Assembly: GCF_008180195.1 (NCBI RefSeq)
Contig: NZ_VTAV01000015.1
Coordinates: forward strand, 1-64,000
Length of the DNA stretch: 64,000 bases
DNA from: Sphingobacterium phlebotomi
GTDB taxonomy: Bacteria > Bacteroidota > Bacteroidia > Sphingobacteriales > Sphingobacteriaceae
Direction: 5' to 3'
Shown: positions 27,398-34,907 of the stretch, one piece after another
How positions within the stretch are numbered: position 1 is the stretch's first letter
How the letters are laid out: every line of letters starts with the position of its first letter
Made by a program: the position numbers and the translations under genes
Notes under the pieces: generated by a model
Database searches by the model: none
Told to the model about the DNA's origin: nothing
What the model saw: the letters and a program-made list of their open reading frames with translations, nothing else

Positions 27398-27640
27398 TTA
27401 ATTAGTTTTTTTGTTTTTGGGTTTATATAAAATCGCAACGAAGCCTAAAGCGAATCCGAGGACAACTACGAAAGGAGCTAATGTTATCTTTGTGAAGCTG
27501 TAGATATCCTCCGTGCCCATCATGAGGATGAAACCTAGGACGACGACAAGGACACTTGCAATAAACAGTTGATAGTTTATTTTTTCAAAAACAAAGCCGG
27601 GTTTGGGCTGCGAAGTATGATGTTGTTTTTTTTCTGACAT
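27398..27640 (-). CDS. DUF3098 small membrane protein
   Basis: An 80-residue protein with a polar N-terminal tail (about 1-22) and two hydrophobic helices (about 25-43 and 53-73), ending in a lysine-rich tail. The segment FEKINYQLFIASVLVVVLGF and the following LMMG match DUF3098, a family found between ftsX and uppP in Bacteroidota. The function is unknown; the gene order suggests a link to cell division or envelope growth. It starts 66 bp downstream of ftsX. Confidence 0.85.
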   Translation of the reverse strand: MSEKKQHHTSQPKPGFVFEKINYQLFIASVLVVVLGFILMMGTEDIYSFTKITLAPFVVVLGFALGFVAILYKPKNKKTN

Positions 27641-27706
27641 TCTTTTTCTATTCGTTATTTGTTGTTCGTTATTCGCGATTAATTACGGATAACGACATAC
27701 TAATCA

Positions 27707-28585
27707 TTATCTGTACAAACTATGCGATTTAGCCTTTAGATATTTTGTTACGGCGAAGTAAGTGCTGAAGCCCGAGATAACAATACCTAAGGCGACCACA
27801 ATAAGGAAAATTGCACCAAACTCATACCAATTGCGTAAAAAGACCAAATCTGGAATCTGCTTCTGGGCGAATTGTAATGTAAATATCAACAGTAATACAG
27901 CTATCATGGCTCCCAGTAAACCGTGGAAAATGCCATATAAAAGATAGGGCTTACGTATGAAGTTCTTCGTCGCTCCGATAAGTTGCATACTCTTGATAAG
28001 GAATCTTTGTGAATAGATCGCCAGACGAATCGTGTTATTGATAAGAGCTACTGCAATGATCAGTAACACAATAGTGAATCCCAACACAACTATACCAATA
28101 ATACGAATGTTTTTATTAACCATATCAATAAGTGATTCTTGGTAAATAACCTCTTTCACACGACTGTTTTTGGCTGATTTTTGAATAAAAGTTTGGATGC
28201 TATCGGTGTTAGCATATTGTTCTTTTAGGTAGACGTCGATGGATGGCAATAGGGGATTGTGGCCCAAATATTCTACAAAATCCTCTCCGAGGTCTTCTTT
28301 CAGGTTTTTTGCAGCCAGCTCCTTACTGATATATTCTGTGCGTAATACATAAGGATCTTTTTCAAGGTCCTTTTGCATGGCCAATACATCGCCTTCATTC
28401 ACATTGTCGTTTACAATGATATTGAGGACAATATTTTCTTTGACATATTTTGATAGGTTTTTAGCATGTACCAAAATCAAGCCTAACAATCCTGTCATGA
28501 GTAGTACCAAGGCAATACTAATAACCGTTGACACATAAACAGACTTGGTTTTCTTTCTTGGTGAACCCTCTTCGTAAGTCGACAT
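27707..28585 (-). CDS. ftsX: cell-division ABC-transporter-like permease FtsX
   Basis: A 292-residue protein with a cytoplasmic N-terminus (residues 1-17, rich in K/S), a first membrane helix (about 18-40), an extracytoplasmic domain of about 130 residues (NIIVNDNVNEGDVLAMQKDL; YISKELAAKNLKEDLGEDF) and three C-terminal helices, with LIGATKNFIRKPYLLYGI between helices 2 and 3. This is the FtsX layout. With FtsE it controls peptidoglycan hydrolases at the division site. FtsE is not next to it. It is the first gene of the operon that continues with DUF3098, uppP, truB and ribF, and it diverges from leuS. Confidence 0.92.
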   Translation of the reverse strand: MSTYEEGSPRKKTKSVYVSTVISIALVLLMTGLLGLILVHAKNLSKYVKENIVLNIIVNDNVNEGDVLAMQKDLEKDPYVLRTEYISKELAAKNLKEDLGEDFVEYLGHNPLLPSIDVYLKEQYANTDSIQTFIQKSAKNSRVKEVIYQESLIDMVNKNIRIIGIVVLGFTIVLLIIAVALINNTIRLAIYSQRFLIKSMQLIGATKNFIRKPYLLYGIFHGLLGAMIAVLLLIFTLQFAQKQIPDLVFLRNWYEFGAIFLIVVALGIVISGFSTYFAVTKYLKAKSHSLYR

Positions 28586-28787
28586 ACGCTCTTTTTAATC
28601 TAATATTATGATGCGAAAGTAAATAATAATGTGCATTTAAGAAACAATTCGTCTGAATAATTTGCTTAAACACCTAGACATTTAACACTTAATATACACA
28701 TTTTATTGTCTATTCTGAAACTTTTATGCCTAAATTGACGTAAAATAGCTATTTTCGCATCTCTTTCAGATTAGCAGCATCATTATT

Positions 28788-31571
28788 ATGGAATACAATC
28801 ATCAATCGTTAGAAAAGAAGTGGCAACAATTTTGGGCTGAAAATGGTACATTTAAGCCTGCGGAGACAACGGATAAACCAAAATATTATGTGTTGGATAT
28901 GTTTCCTTATCCGTCCGGCGCCGGACTGCATGTAGGGCATCCGCTCGGTTATATTGCTTCTGATATTTTTTCCAGATATAAAAGATTGAAAGGTTTTAAT
29001 GTATTGCATCCTATGGGGTATGATTCGTTCGGGCTGCCTGCAGAACAATATGCTATTCAAACGGGACAACATCCGTCCGTTACGACAGAAGCAAATATCA
29101 AACGCTATAGAGAACAATTGGATAATATCGGCTTTTCCTACGATTGGTCGAGGGAAGTGCGCACATCGGAACCCGATTATTATAAATGGACGCAGTGGAT
29201 TTTCATGCAGTTGTTTAATGCTTGGTATAATAATGAAACGGATAAGGCTGAACAAATTAATAGTTTGATAGCACGATTCAAAGCCTCAGGTTCTGAGGGT
29301 ATTAAAGCCGTTTGTGACGACGATATATTGACGTTTACCGCAACCGATTGGAATGGCTTTTCGGAGGAAGAACAACAACGGGAATTGTTGAAATATAGAT
29401 TGGCTTATTTGCGTGAAAGTACAGTGAACTGGTGTGCTGCACTAGGGACTGTATTAGCAAATGATGAAGTTATCAATGGCGTGTCGGAACGAGGAGGCTA
29501 TCCAGTAGAACAGAAAAAAATGATGCAATGGTCGATGCGTATAACAGCGTATGCAGATCGTTTGTTGCGCGGGTTGGATACGGTGGATTGGCCGGAACCG
29601 TTAGTAGAAATGCAACGTAATTGGATAGGGAAATCGGTGGGTGCATTGGTAAAATTTCCGCTACCTCAGTTGCATACGAATATAGAAGTTTTTACTACCC
29701 GCGTGGACACCATCTTTGGTGTATCTTTTCTTGTTTTAGCACCAGAATATGAATTAGTTGATGCGTTAACTACAGATGGACAACGGGTTGAAATTGAATC
29801 GTATAAAGAGAAGACGGCGAAGAAATCCGAACTAGACCGTATGGCGGATACCAAAACGGTATCAGGTGCTTTTACGGGTTCATACGCGAAGCACCCATTA
29901 ACGGGAGAGGACGTGCCTATTTGGATTGCAGACTATGTATTGGCGGGATATGGAACGGGAGCTGTGATGGCTGTACCATCTGGTGACCAACGGGATTATG
30001 TTTTCGCAAAACATTTTAATTTACCAATCATCCCGATTTCCGATGCACAAAATATAGAAGAAGAAGCGGACCCCACGAAAGATGGTCGCTATGTCAATTC
30101 CGATTTTATCAATGGTCTGACATATAATGAAGCTGTACCATCTTTGATAAAACGTCTGGAAGAGCTCGGATTAGGTAAGGCTAAAATAAATTACCGGATG
30201 CGCGATGCTATTTTCGGACGGCAGCGCTATTGGGGTGAGCCTGTACCCGTATATTTTAAAGATGGCCTACCATATTTGATAAAAGAGGAAGAGTTGCCGT
30301 TATTATTGCCGGAAGTAGACAAGTATCTACCTACAGAAACGGGCGAACCACCGTTGGGAAGAGCTGACGGATGGAAGTATCACGGAAAATACGATTACGA
30401 GTTGAGTACGATGCCAGGCTGGGCCGGTTCTTCTTGGTATTGGTTCCGTTATATGGATCCCACTAATAAGGAATCTTTTGCATCTAAAGCGGCTGTAGAT
30501 TATTGGAAATCCGTAGATTTATATATCGGTGGTTCAGAGCATGCTACGGGTCATTTGCTCTACTCCAGGTTCTGGAACAAAGTGCTGAAAGATCTTGGGT
30601 ATCATAACGAAGAAGAACCTTTTAAAAAATTGATCAATCAGGGAATGATTCAAGGGCGTTCTAACTTCGTGTATCGTGTGCTTGACGAAGAGGGTAAGGG
30701 AACAAATGTTTTTGTGTCATATGCTCTAAAAGATAAATACAACACTATTCCATTGCATGTTGATGTTAACATCGTTTATAATGATGTGCTCGATACAGAG
30801 AAATTCAAAGCATTTCGTCCTGATTTTGCGGATGCAGAATTTGTCTTGGAAAATGGCAAATATATTTGTGGAACCGAAGTGGAAAAGATGTCAAAATCCA
30901 AGTTTAACGTGGTTAATCCGGACGACATTATAGAAACGTATGGTGCTGATACACTCCGCCTCTATGAGATGTTCTTAGGCCCATTAGAACAATCAAAACC
31001 TTGGAATACAAATGGTATTGAGGGCGTATATAAATTTTTACGTAAAGTGTGGCGTTTATTCCATGATGCACAGGGAAATTTTGTTGTATCGGACGAAGAG
31101 CCTAGCAAAGCAGAATACAAGGCACTGCATAAAATCATCAAAAAGGTAGAAGAGGACGTAGAGCGTTTCTCGTTCAATACCTCTGTATCGGCGTTTATGA
31201 TCTGTGTGAACGAATTGACTGATTTGAAATGTAATAAACGAAAAATATTACAGGATCTCATTATTGTTCTTCAGCCTTATGCTCCTCATATTACGGAAGA
31301 GTTGTGGGCATTATTGGGGAATGAAGCAGGGGAAATCTCCTATGCCCCTTATCCTGCGTTTAATCCAGATTACTTAGTAGAATCAGAATTTGCTTATCCA
31401 GTTTCTGTTAATGGAAAAATGAAGATGAATCTATCGTTGGCTTTAGATTTGGATTCAAAAGCTGTCGAGGAAATTGTGTTAGCAAATGTGGATGTACAGC
31501 GTTATTTGGATGGAAAGACGGTGAAAAAAGTTGTTTTCGTGAAAGGCAAGATCATTAATATTGTGATCTAG
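28788..31571 (+). CDS. leuS: leucyl-tRNA synthetase
   Basis: A 927-residue class I aminoacyl-tRNA synthetase that charges tRNA-Leu. The HIGH-type motif is PYPSGAGLHVGHPLGY (residues about 43-58). The CP1 editing domain includes FTTRVDTIFGVSFLVLAPE and the T-rich editing site near SGAFTGSYAKHPLTGE, and the KMSKS loop is EVEKMSKSKFNVVNPDDI. Extra stretches in the zinc-domain region and before KMSKS are typical of Bacteroidota LeuS. A -7-like TATTTTCG lies at 28750-28757, 30 bp before the ATG, without a clear TTG at the expected distance. Confidence 0.97.
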   Translation: MEYNHQSLEKKWQQFWAENGTFKPAETTDKPKYYVLDMFPYPSGAGLHVGHPLGYIASDIFSRYKRLKGFNVLHPMGYDSFGLPAEQYAIQTGQHPSVTTEANIKRYREQLDNIGFSYDWSREVRTSEPDYYKWTQWIFMQLFNAWYNNETDKAEQINSLIARFKASGSEGIKAVCDDDILTFTATDWNGFSEEEQQRELLKYRLAYLRESTVNWCAALGTVLANDEVINGVSERGGYPVEQKKMMQWSMRITAYADRLLRGLDTVDWPEPLVEMQRNWIGKSVGALVKFPLPQLHTNIEVFTTRVDTIFGVSFLVLAPEYELVDALTTDGQRVEIESYKEKTAKKSELDRMADTKTVSGAFTGSYAKHPLTGEDVPIWIADYVLAGYGTGAVMAVPSGDQRDYVFAKHFNLPIIPISDAQNIEEEADPTKDGRYVNSDFINGLTYNEAVPSLIKRLEELGLGKAKINYRMRDAIFGRQRYWGEPVPVYFKDGLPYLIKEEELPLLLPEVDKYLPTETGEPPLGRADGWKYHGKYDYELSTMPGWAGSSWYWFRYMDPTNKESFASKAAVDYWKSVDLYIGGSEHATGHLLYSRFWNKVLKDLGYHNEEEPFKKLINQGMIQGRSNFVYRVLDEEGKGTNVFVSYALKDKYNTIPLHVDVNIVYNDVLDTEKFKAFRPDFADAEFVLENGKYICGTEVEKMSKSKFNVVNPDDIIETYGADTLRLYEMFLGPLEQSKPWNTNGIEGVYKFLRKVWRLFHDAQGNFVVSDEEPSKAEYKALHKIIKKVEEDVERFSFNTSVSAFMICVNELTDLKCNKRKILQDLIIVLQPYAPHITEELWALLGNEAGEISYAPYPAFNPDYLVESEFAYPVSVNGKMKMNLSLALDLDSKAVEEIVLANVDVQRYLDGKTVKKVVFVKGKIINIVI

Positions 31572-31577
31572 TCGTTT

Positions 31578-31655
31578 ATATCACTGTTTTTAGTGATATT
31601 CCATTTTATCACTGTTTTTAATGATAATTTTACTTATCACTAATTTTGCTGATAT
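31578..31655 (+). promoter_or_regulatory. three tandem palindromic operators, 28-bp period
   Basis: Three 22-bp palindromes start at 31578, 31606 and 31634, exactly 28 bp apart. Copy 1 is perfect: ATATCACT, GTTTTT, AGTGATAT. Copy 2 is TTATCACT, GTTTTT, AATGATAA. Copy 3 is TTATCACT, AATTTT, GCTGATAT. They fill most of the gap between leuS and the SatD-family gene. Copy 3 covers the TTG (31646-31648) of the downstream promoter. The pattern fits a cooperative DNA-binding regulator, possibly the SatD-family protein itself. Confidence 0.75.
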
Positions 31656-31676
31656 GCTGTTGTATACTTATATTTG
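31646..31676 (+). promoter_or_regulatory. promoter of the satD/DUF3307 operon
   Basis: TTG (31646-31648), a 20-bp spacer and TATATTTG (31669-31676) match the Bacteroidota TTG-N19-21-TAnnTTTG consensus. The first ATG in frame follows 15 bp later at 31692. An upstream in-frame TTG at 31674 lies inside the -7 box, which rules it out as the start for transcripts from this promoter. Confidence 0.7.
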
Positions 31677-31691
31677 AATAAAAGATATTAT

Positions 31692-32282
31692 ATGATAGCT
31701 GTCATATCAGGTGATATAGTCAAATCACGCTCGGTCGATCCGAAAGTATGGATGCCGGCTTTGGAGGAGGCCATAGGGTTGTATTCGGATAAATTCGATA
31801 TTTTTCGAGGAGATAGTTTTCAAGCGGAGCTTACACTTCAAAATGTATTAACGGCTACTTTCTATATAAAAGCTGCCATGCTGGCGTTTGATTTAGATGT
31901 GCGTATTGGTATTGGTATCGGAACGAAGGAATATGATGCTCCGCATATCAAAAATTCGTTTGGCTCTGCACTTATTTATTCTGGAGAAGCTTTTGAAGAA
32001 CTAAAAAAGGAAACAATATTTTTTAAATCGGCTTATCCCAAGCTAGATGCCATATGTAATGTGGTATTACCTTTAGTCGCAGAATTGACTACCCGATGGA
32101 CACCTAACATGGCCGAAACGGTGAAAGCAGCATTCCAGAATGAGGGAGCTAACCAAGCTGAACTGGCTAAAATATTAGACAAGAAATATCAAAGTCAAGT
32201 GAGTACCGAATTGCAGAAAGCGAGCTATGCTAAAATACAACGGGCATTAGATTACTGTACAAAAGAAATGTTAGCGTTATGA
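31692..32282 (+). CDS. SatD-family protein: nucleotidyl-cyclase-like domain plus C-terminal HTH
   Basis: A 196-residue soluble protein recognised as SatD family by V-I-S-G-D-I-V-K-S-R at the N-terminus and RGDSFQ (39-44). Read against class III nucleotidyl cyclases the layout matches: strand with metal-site D8, a hairpin with second Asp D41, then VRIGIGIG (70-77) in the place of the cyclase RIGIHTG strand. Residues about 153-185 (NQAELAKILDKKYQSQVSTE) look like a helix-turn-helix. Hence it could bind or make a nucleotide and bind DNA; neither activity is proven. It overlaps the DUF3307 gene by 4 bp (ATGA), and three palindromes precede it. Confidence 0.75.
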   Translation: MIAVISGDIVKSRSVDPKVWMPALEEAIGLYSDKFDIFRGDSFQAELTLQNVLTATFYIKAAMLAFDLDVRIGIGIGTKEYDAPHIKNSFGSALIYSGEAFEELKKETIFFKSAYPKLDAICNVVLPLVAELTTRWTPNMAETVKAAFQNEGANQAELAKILDKKYQSQVSTELQKASYAKIQRALDYCTKEMLAL

Positions 32283-33007
32283 GTATTTTATTCTTAAAGT
32301 TGCTGCTTGCGCATTTGATAGGTGATTTTGTCCTACAGCCCAAAAAATGGGTACAGAAACGAAGAGAACACATCGGGTATTTACTATTGCATATTGCCAT
32401 ACACGCAGCTTTGCTGGTCGTGTTCTTTATTCCCGAATTATCCGATCAATGGCAAGTTATATTGTTTATAAGCTGCGCACATCTGTTGATAGACAGTGGT
32501 AAGATTTATTTTGAGAAAAAACTTCCACGTCGCGCGTTTTTACTGTTTATAGCAGATCAGACGCTACATATTCTGTCATTAATTGTCGTTGTATGGTATA
32601 CATATGGTTTACCGATCGATTGGGAAACGCTACTTTCTACAAAAAATCTATTGTATGTTTTAGCTTTTGTGCTGATTGTTTTTGTTAGTCCGATTATGTT
32701 ACGGGTTTTCTTCAGCAAATGGACGTCCGAAGCTGATGTCGTCACGAAACCTAAAAACTCTCTCGTAGACGCAGGTATGCTCATCGGCATTATGGAACGG
32801 TTGCTAATTGTCCTTTTTATACAAGTAGGCTTCCTATCGGGTATAGGCTTTCTTTTGGGAGCGAAATCCATCTTTCGTTTCGGTGACTTAACAAATGCAA
32901 AGGACACCAAGTTTACAGAATATATCCTCGTAGGGACTTTGGCTAGTTTTGTTATCGGTATAGCGATCGGTTATGGTTTGCGGCTAGGTTTGAAGTATAT
33001 CGTATAA
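32279..33007 (+). CDS. DUF3307 integral membrane protein
   Basis: A 242-residue protein. The N-terminal half (about 1-120) has LLAHLIGDFVLQPKKWVQKR and the later CAHLLIDSGKIYFEKK, matching DUF3307, with conserved H and D residues near the membrane ends. The C-terminal half adds three or more helices (about 118-137, 165-187, 210-235). About six to seven membrane segments in total are expected. The start codon overlaps the stop of the SatD-family gene, so the two are translationally coupled. The function is unknown; the pairing suggests that the cyclase-like partner controls or signals to it. Confidence 0.8.
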   Translation: MSILFLKLLLAHLIGDFVLQPKKWVQKRREHIGYLLLHIAIHAALLVVFFIPELSDQWQVILFISCAHLLIDSGKIYFEKKLPRRAFLLFIADQTLHILSLIVVVWYTYGLPIDWETLLSTKNLLYVLAFVLIVFVSPIMLRVFFSKWTSEADVVTKPKNSLVDAGMLIGIMERLLIVLFIQVGFLSGIGFLLGAKSIFRFGDLTNAKDTKFTEYILVGTLASFVIGIAIGYGLRLGLKYIV

Positions 33008-33008
33008 C

Positions 33009-33041
33009 GTTGGCAAACCGCCAATAATTTTCTGATTTTTT
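33009..33041 (+). terminator. possible weak terminator between DUF3307 and cutC
   Basis: TTGGC (33010-33014) pairs with GCCAA (33020-33024) around a 5-nt loop and is followed after about 10 nt by a run of eight T. The stem is short and the T-run is displaced, so this is only a possible terminator for the plus-strand operon. Confidence 0.35.
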
Positions 33042-33710
33042 TTAGCTAAAAGCTTTCACTAATGCTTGTACTTCTGTAGCGACCGCTGTTTCCGAGCCGT
33101 CAGTGATAGCTGATGAATGAAAATACCCAGCATCTGTTTCTCTCCAAATTCGACCAATATTGGTGGAGCGTAAACCTCCGCCAGGCATAATAACAATACG
33201 GTTACGAGCCTGTTGTACTAAGCGTTTCAACTCGTCTTGTCCTAAATCTACATTTGGTGCACATCCTGAGGTGAGTACGGTCGCGAAGCCACAGGTAATA
33301 ATATCTTCTAATGCTTGCGTACTATCTGAAACCTCATCAAATGCTCTATGAAAAGTACATGGTTTACCTCCTGCCAACTCGATCAAGATGCTATTTTGCT
33401 GTTTATCTATGTTTCCAGCCGCATCTAAGAGGCCAAATACAAAACCATCTACGCCCAACGCCTTGTAGTTTAAGATGTCCTTTTGCATTTGTGCAAATTC
33501 TGCCTCTGTATAGACGAAGCCTCCGCCTCGGGGCCGTACCATTACATGAAGAGCAATGTGTAATTCACGACGTACGGTTTCCGTTTCCTGCAAATCGGGG
33601 CTTGTTCCACCTACCTGCATGTCCGCACAAAATTCTACACGGTCAGCACCGCACTGTTGTGCTATACGTGCTGCTTCTGTATTAAAACAGGCAATTTCTA
33701 TTTTTGGCAT
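33042..33710 (-). CDS. cutC: CutC family protein
   Basis: A 222-residue TIM-barrel protein. The N-terminus reads IEIACFNTEAARIAQQCGADRVEFCADMQVGGTSPD, of which EIACFN, GADRVEFC and GGTSPD are the CutC hallmarks, followed by MVRPRGGGFVYTE, GFVFGLLD, TFHRAFDE and IMPGGGLRS. CutC was first linked to copper tolerance in E. coli; its true biochemical role is still disputed. It lies 2 bp downstream of the asparaginase-family gene and is probably co-transcribed with it. Length is normal for the short CutC form. Confidence 0.94.
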   Translation of the reverse strand: MPKIEIACFNTEAARIAQQCGADRVEFCADMQVGGTSPDLQETETVRRELHIALHVMVRPRGGGFVYTEAEFAQMQKDILNYKALGVDGFVFGLLDAAGNIDKQQNSILIELAGGKPCTFHRAFDEVSDSTQALEDIITCGFATVLTSGCAPNVDLGQDELKRLVQQARNRIVIMPGGGLRSTNIGRIWRETDAGYFHSSAITDGSETAVATEVQALVKAFS

Positions 33711-33712
33711 CT

Positions 33713-34699
33713 TTATTTAAGATAAGATGAAGAAGGTATAAGTTCGTTTCCCGCATGATCATACTTGGCGTAGTTAAAACCACCATGTATGCAATACGCA
33801 CCATACGCTCCCTGTTTATTAAGCGCAATAAATCCAACTTGTATGTTATCCAACGTTTTCTTGCGGCTTTCTGTAAACTTGATGATTCGTTTTACGGCTT
33901 CTTCACAAGCTTTTTGAGGTGTATATCCTTGACGCATCAGTTCGACAACCAAATGCGAACCTACTGTGCGGATAACCTCTTCGCCATGTCCAGTAGCTGT
34001 AGCAGCACCCACTTCGTTGTCGACATATAGCCCGGCTCCAATGATAGGAGAGTCACCGACCCGCCCGTGCATTTTAAAAGCCATGCCACTGGTTGTGCAA
34101 GCCCCAGAGAGATTTCCTTGTGCGTCTAATGCAATCATGCCGATGGTATCGTGGTTTTCAATATTAACAACAGGTTCATATTTCGCTGTTTTGAGCCATT
34201 TGCGCCATTCCTTTTCAGAAGCTTCTGTTAATAGATTTTCGAGCGGAAATCCCTGTTCTTGTGCAAACTGTAGCGCGCCATCGCCGACTAACATTACGTG
34301 CGGTGTTTTTTCCATTACTGCCCGGGCCACTGATATGGGATGTTTAATCTGCTCCAGAGCAGCCACAGAGCCAATATTCGCATTTTCATCCATAATACAG
34401 GCATCCAGCGTCACTTTACCATCCCTGTCCGGGCGTCCACCGTAGCCCACGCTACGCTCAGTGGGATCGGCTTCTGTATAGCGTACCCCTTGTTCTACAG
34501 CATCTAATGCGCGTCCTCCTATAGAAAGAACTTTCCATGCCTCGGTGTTCGCTTTCAACCCAAAATCCCAGGTAGAAAGAACGATAGGCTTATTTATCGC
34601 TACCTCTAGCGGATCTATCTGTTGGGCATAAATAGGATGTAATCCAAGCAGGAGCGAACTAGCTCCGATCTTTTTTAAAAACTTTCTACGCGAATCCAT
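33713..34699 (-). CDS. exported Ntn-type N4-(beta-N-acetylglucosaminyl)-L-asparaginase/isoaspartyl peptidase family protein
   Basis: About 328 residues. The start at 34699 gives MDSRRKFLKKIGASSLLL, a Tat-type signal with the RRKFLKK motif; an upstream in-frame ATG at 34741 would only add 14 polar residues. The body is an Ntn hydrolase of the aspartylglucosaminidase type: NHDTIGMIALD places the nucleophilic Thr at the autocleavage site, and RVGDSPIIGAGLYVDN and ATGHGEEVIR are substrate-site motifs. Such enzymes cleave the GlcNAc-Asn bond of N-glycans or related beta-aspartyl bonds. A folded, Tat-exported periplasmic enzyme is expected. It is followed by cutC. Confidence 0.9.
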   Translation of the reverse strand: MDSRRKFLKKIGASSLLLGLHPIYAQQIDPLEVAINKPIVLSTWDFGLKANTEAWKVLSIGGRALDAVEQGVRYTEADPTERSVGYGGRPDRDGKVTLDACIMDENANIGSVAALEQIKHPISVARAVMEKTPHVMLVGDGALQFAQEQGFPLENLLTEASEKEWRKWLKTAKYEPVVNIENHDTIGMIALDAQGNLSGACTTSGMAFKMHGRVGDSPIIGAGLYVDNEVGAATATGHGEEVIRTVGSHLVVELMRQGYTPQKACEEAVKRIIKFTESRKKTLDNIQVGFIALNKQGAYGAYCIHGGFNYAKYDHAGNELIPSSSYLK

Positions 34700-34892
34700 A
34701 GAGGCAAACCTAAATAAATTCAATTTTATATCCAAGATCATAAATTTGATATATAAAATGAATTTTTTCGCTCTCCTCTTCCATTGAAAACATTTTAATA
34801 GAGGAAATCTATAAAAACCTATTGAAATCTCTACATTTTCTTTATCACGTTAGTTTTCTTAAAATTTCCATGTGATAAATGGAGAACATGTA

Positions 34893-34900
34893 TATATTTG
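34893..34900 (+). promoter_or_regulatory. -7 promoter box TATATTTG just upstream of the aminotransferase
   Basis: This is a perfect TAnnTTTG box only 7 bp before the ATG at 34908. It implies a very short or absent 5' leader and argues against the in-frame GTG at 34872. No TTG is seen at the usual -33 distance. Confidence 0.45.
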
Positions 34901-34907
34901 TAATATC

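Noticed and set aside
31578..31655. intrinsic terminator of leuS
   Set aside because: The three stems are AT-rich, equally spaced by 28 bp and run into a promoter; an operator array explains them better, although copy 1 could add some termination.
33966..34445. 159-codon plus-strand frame
   Set aside because: It is antisense to the Ntn asparaginase gene, which carries all its catalytic motifs.
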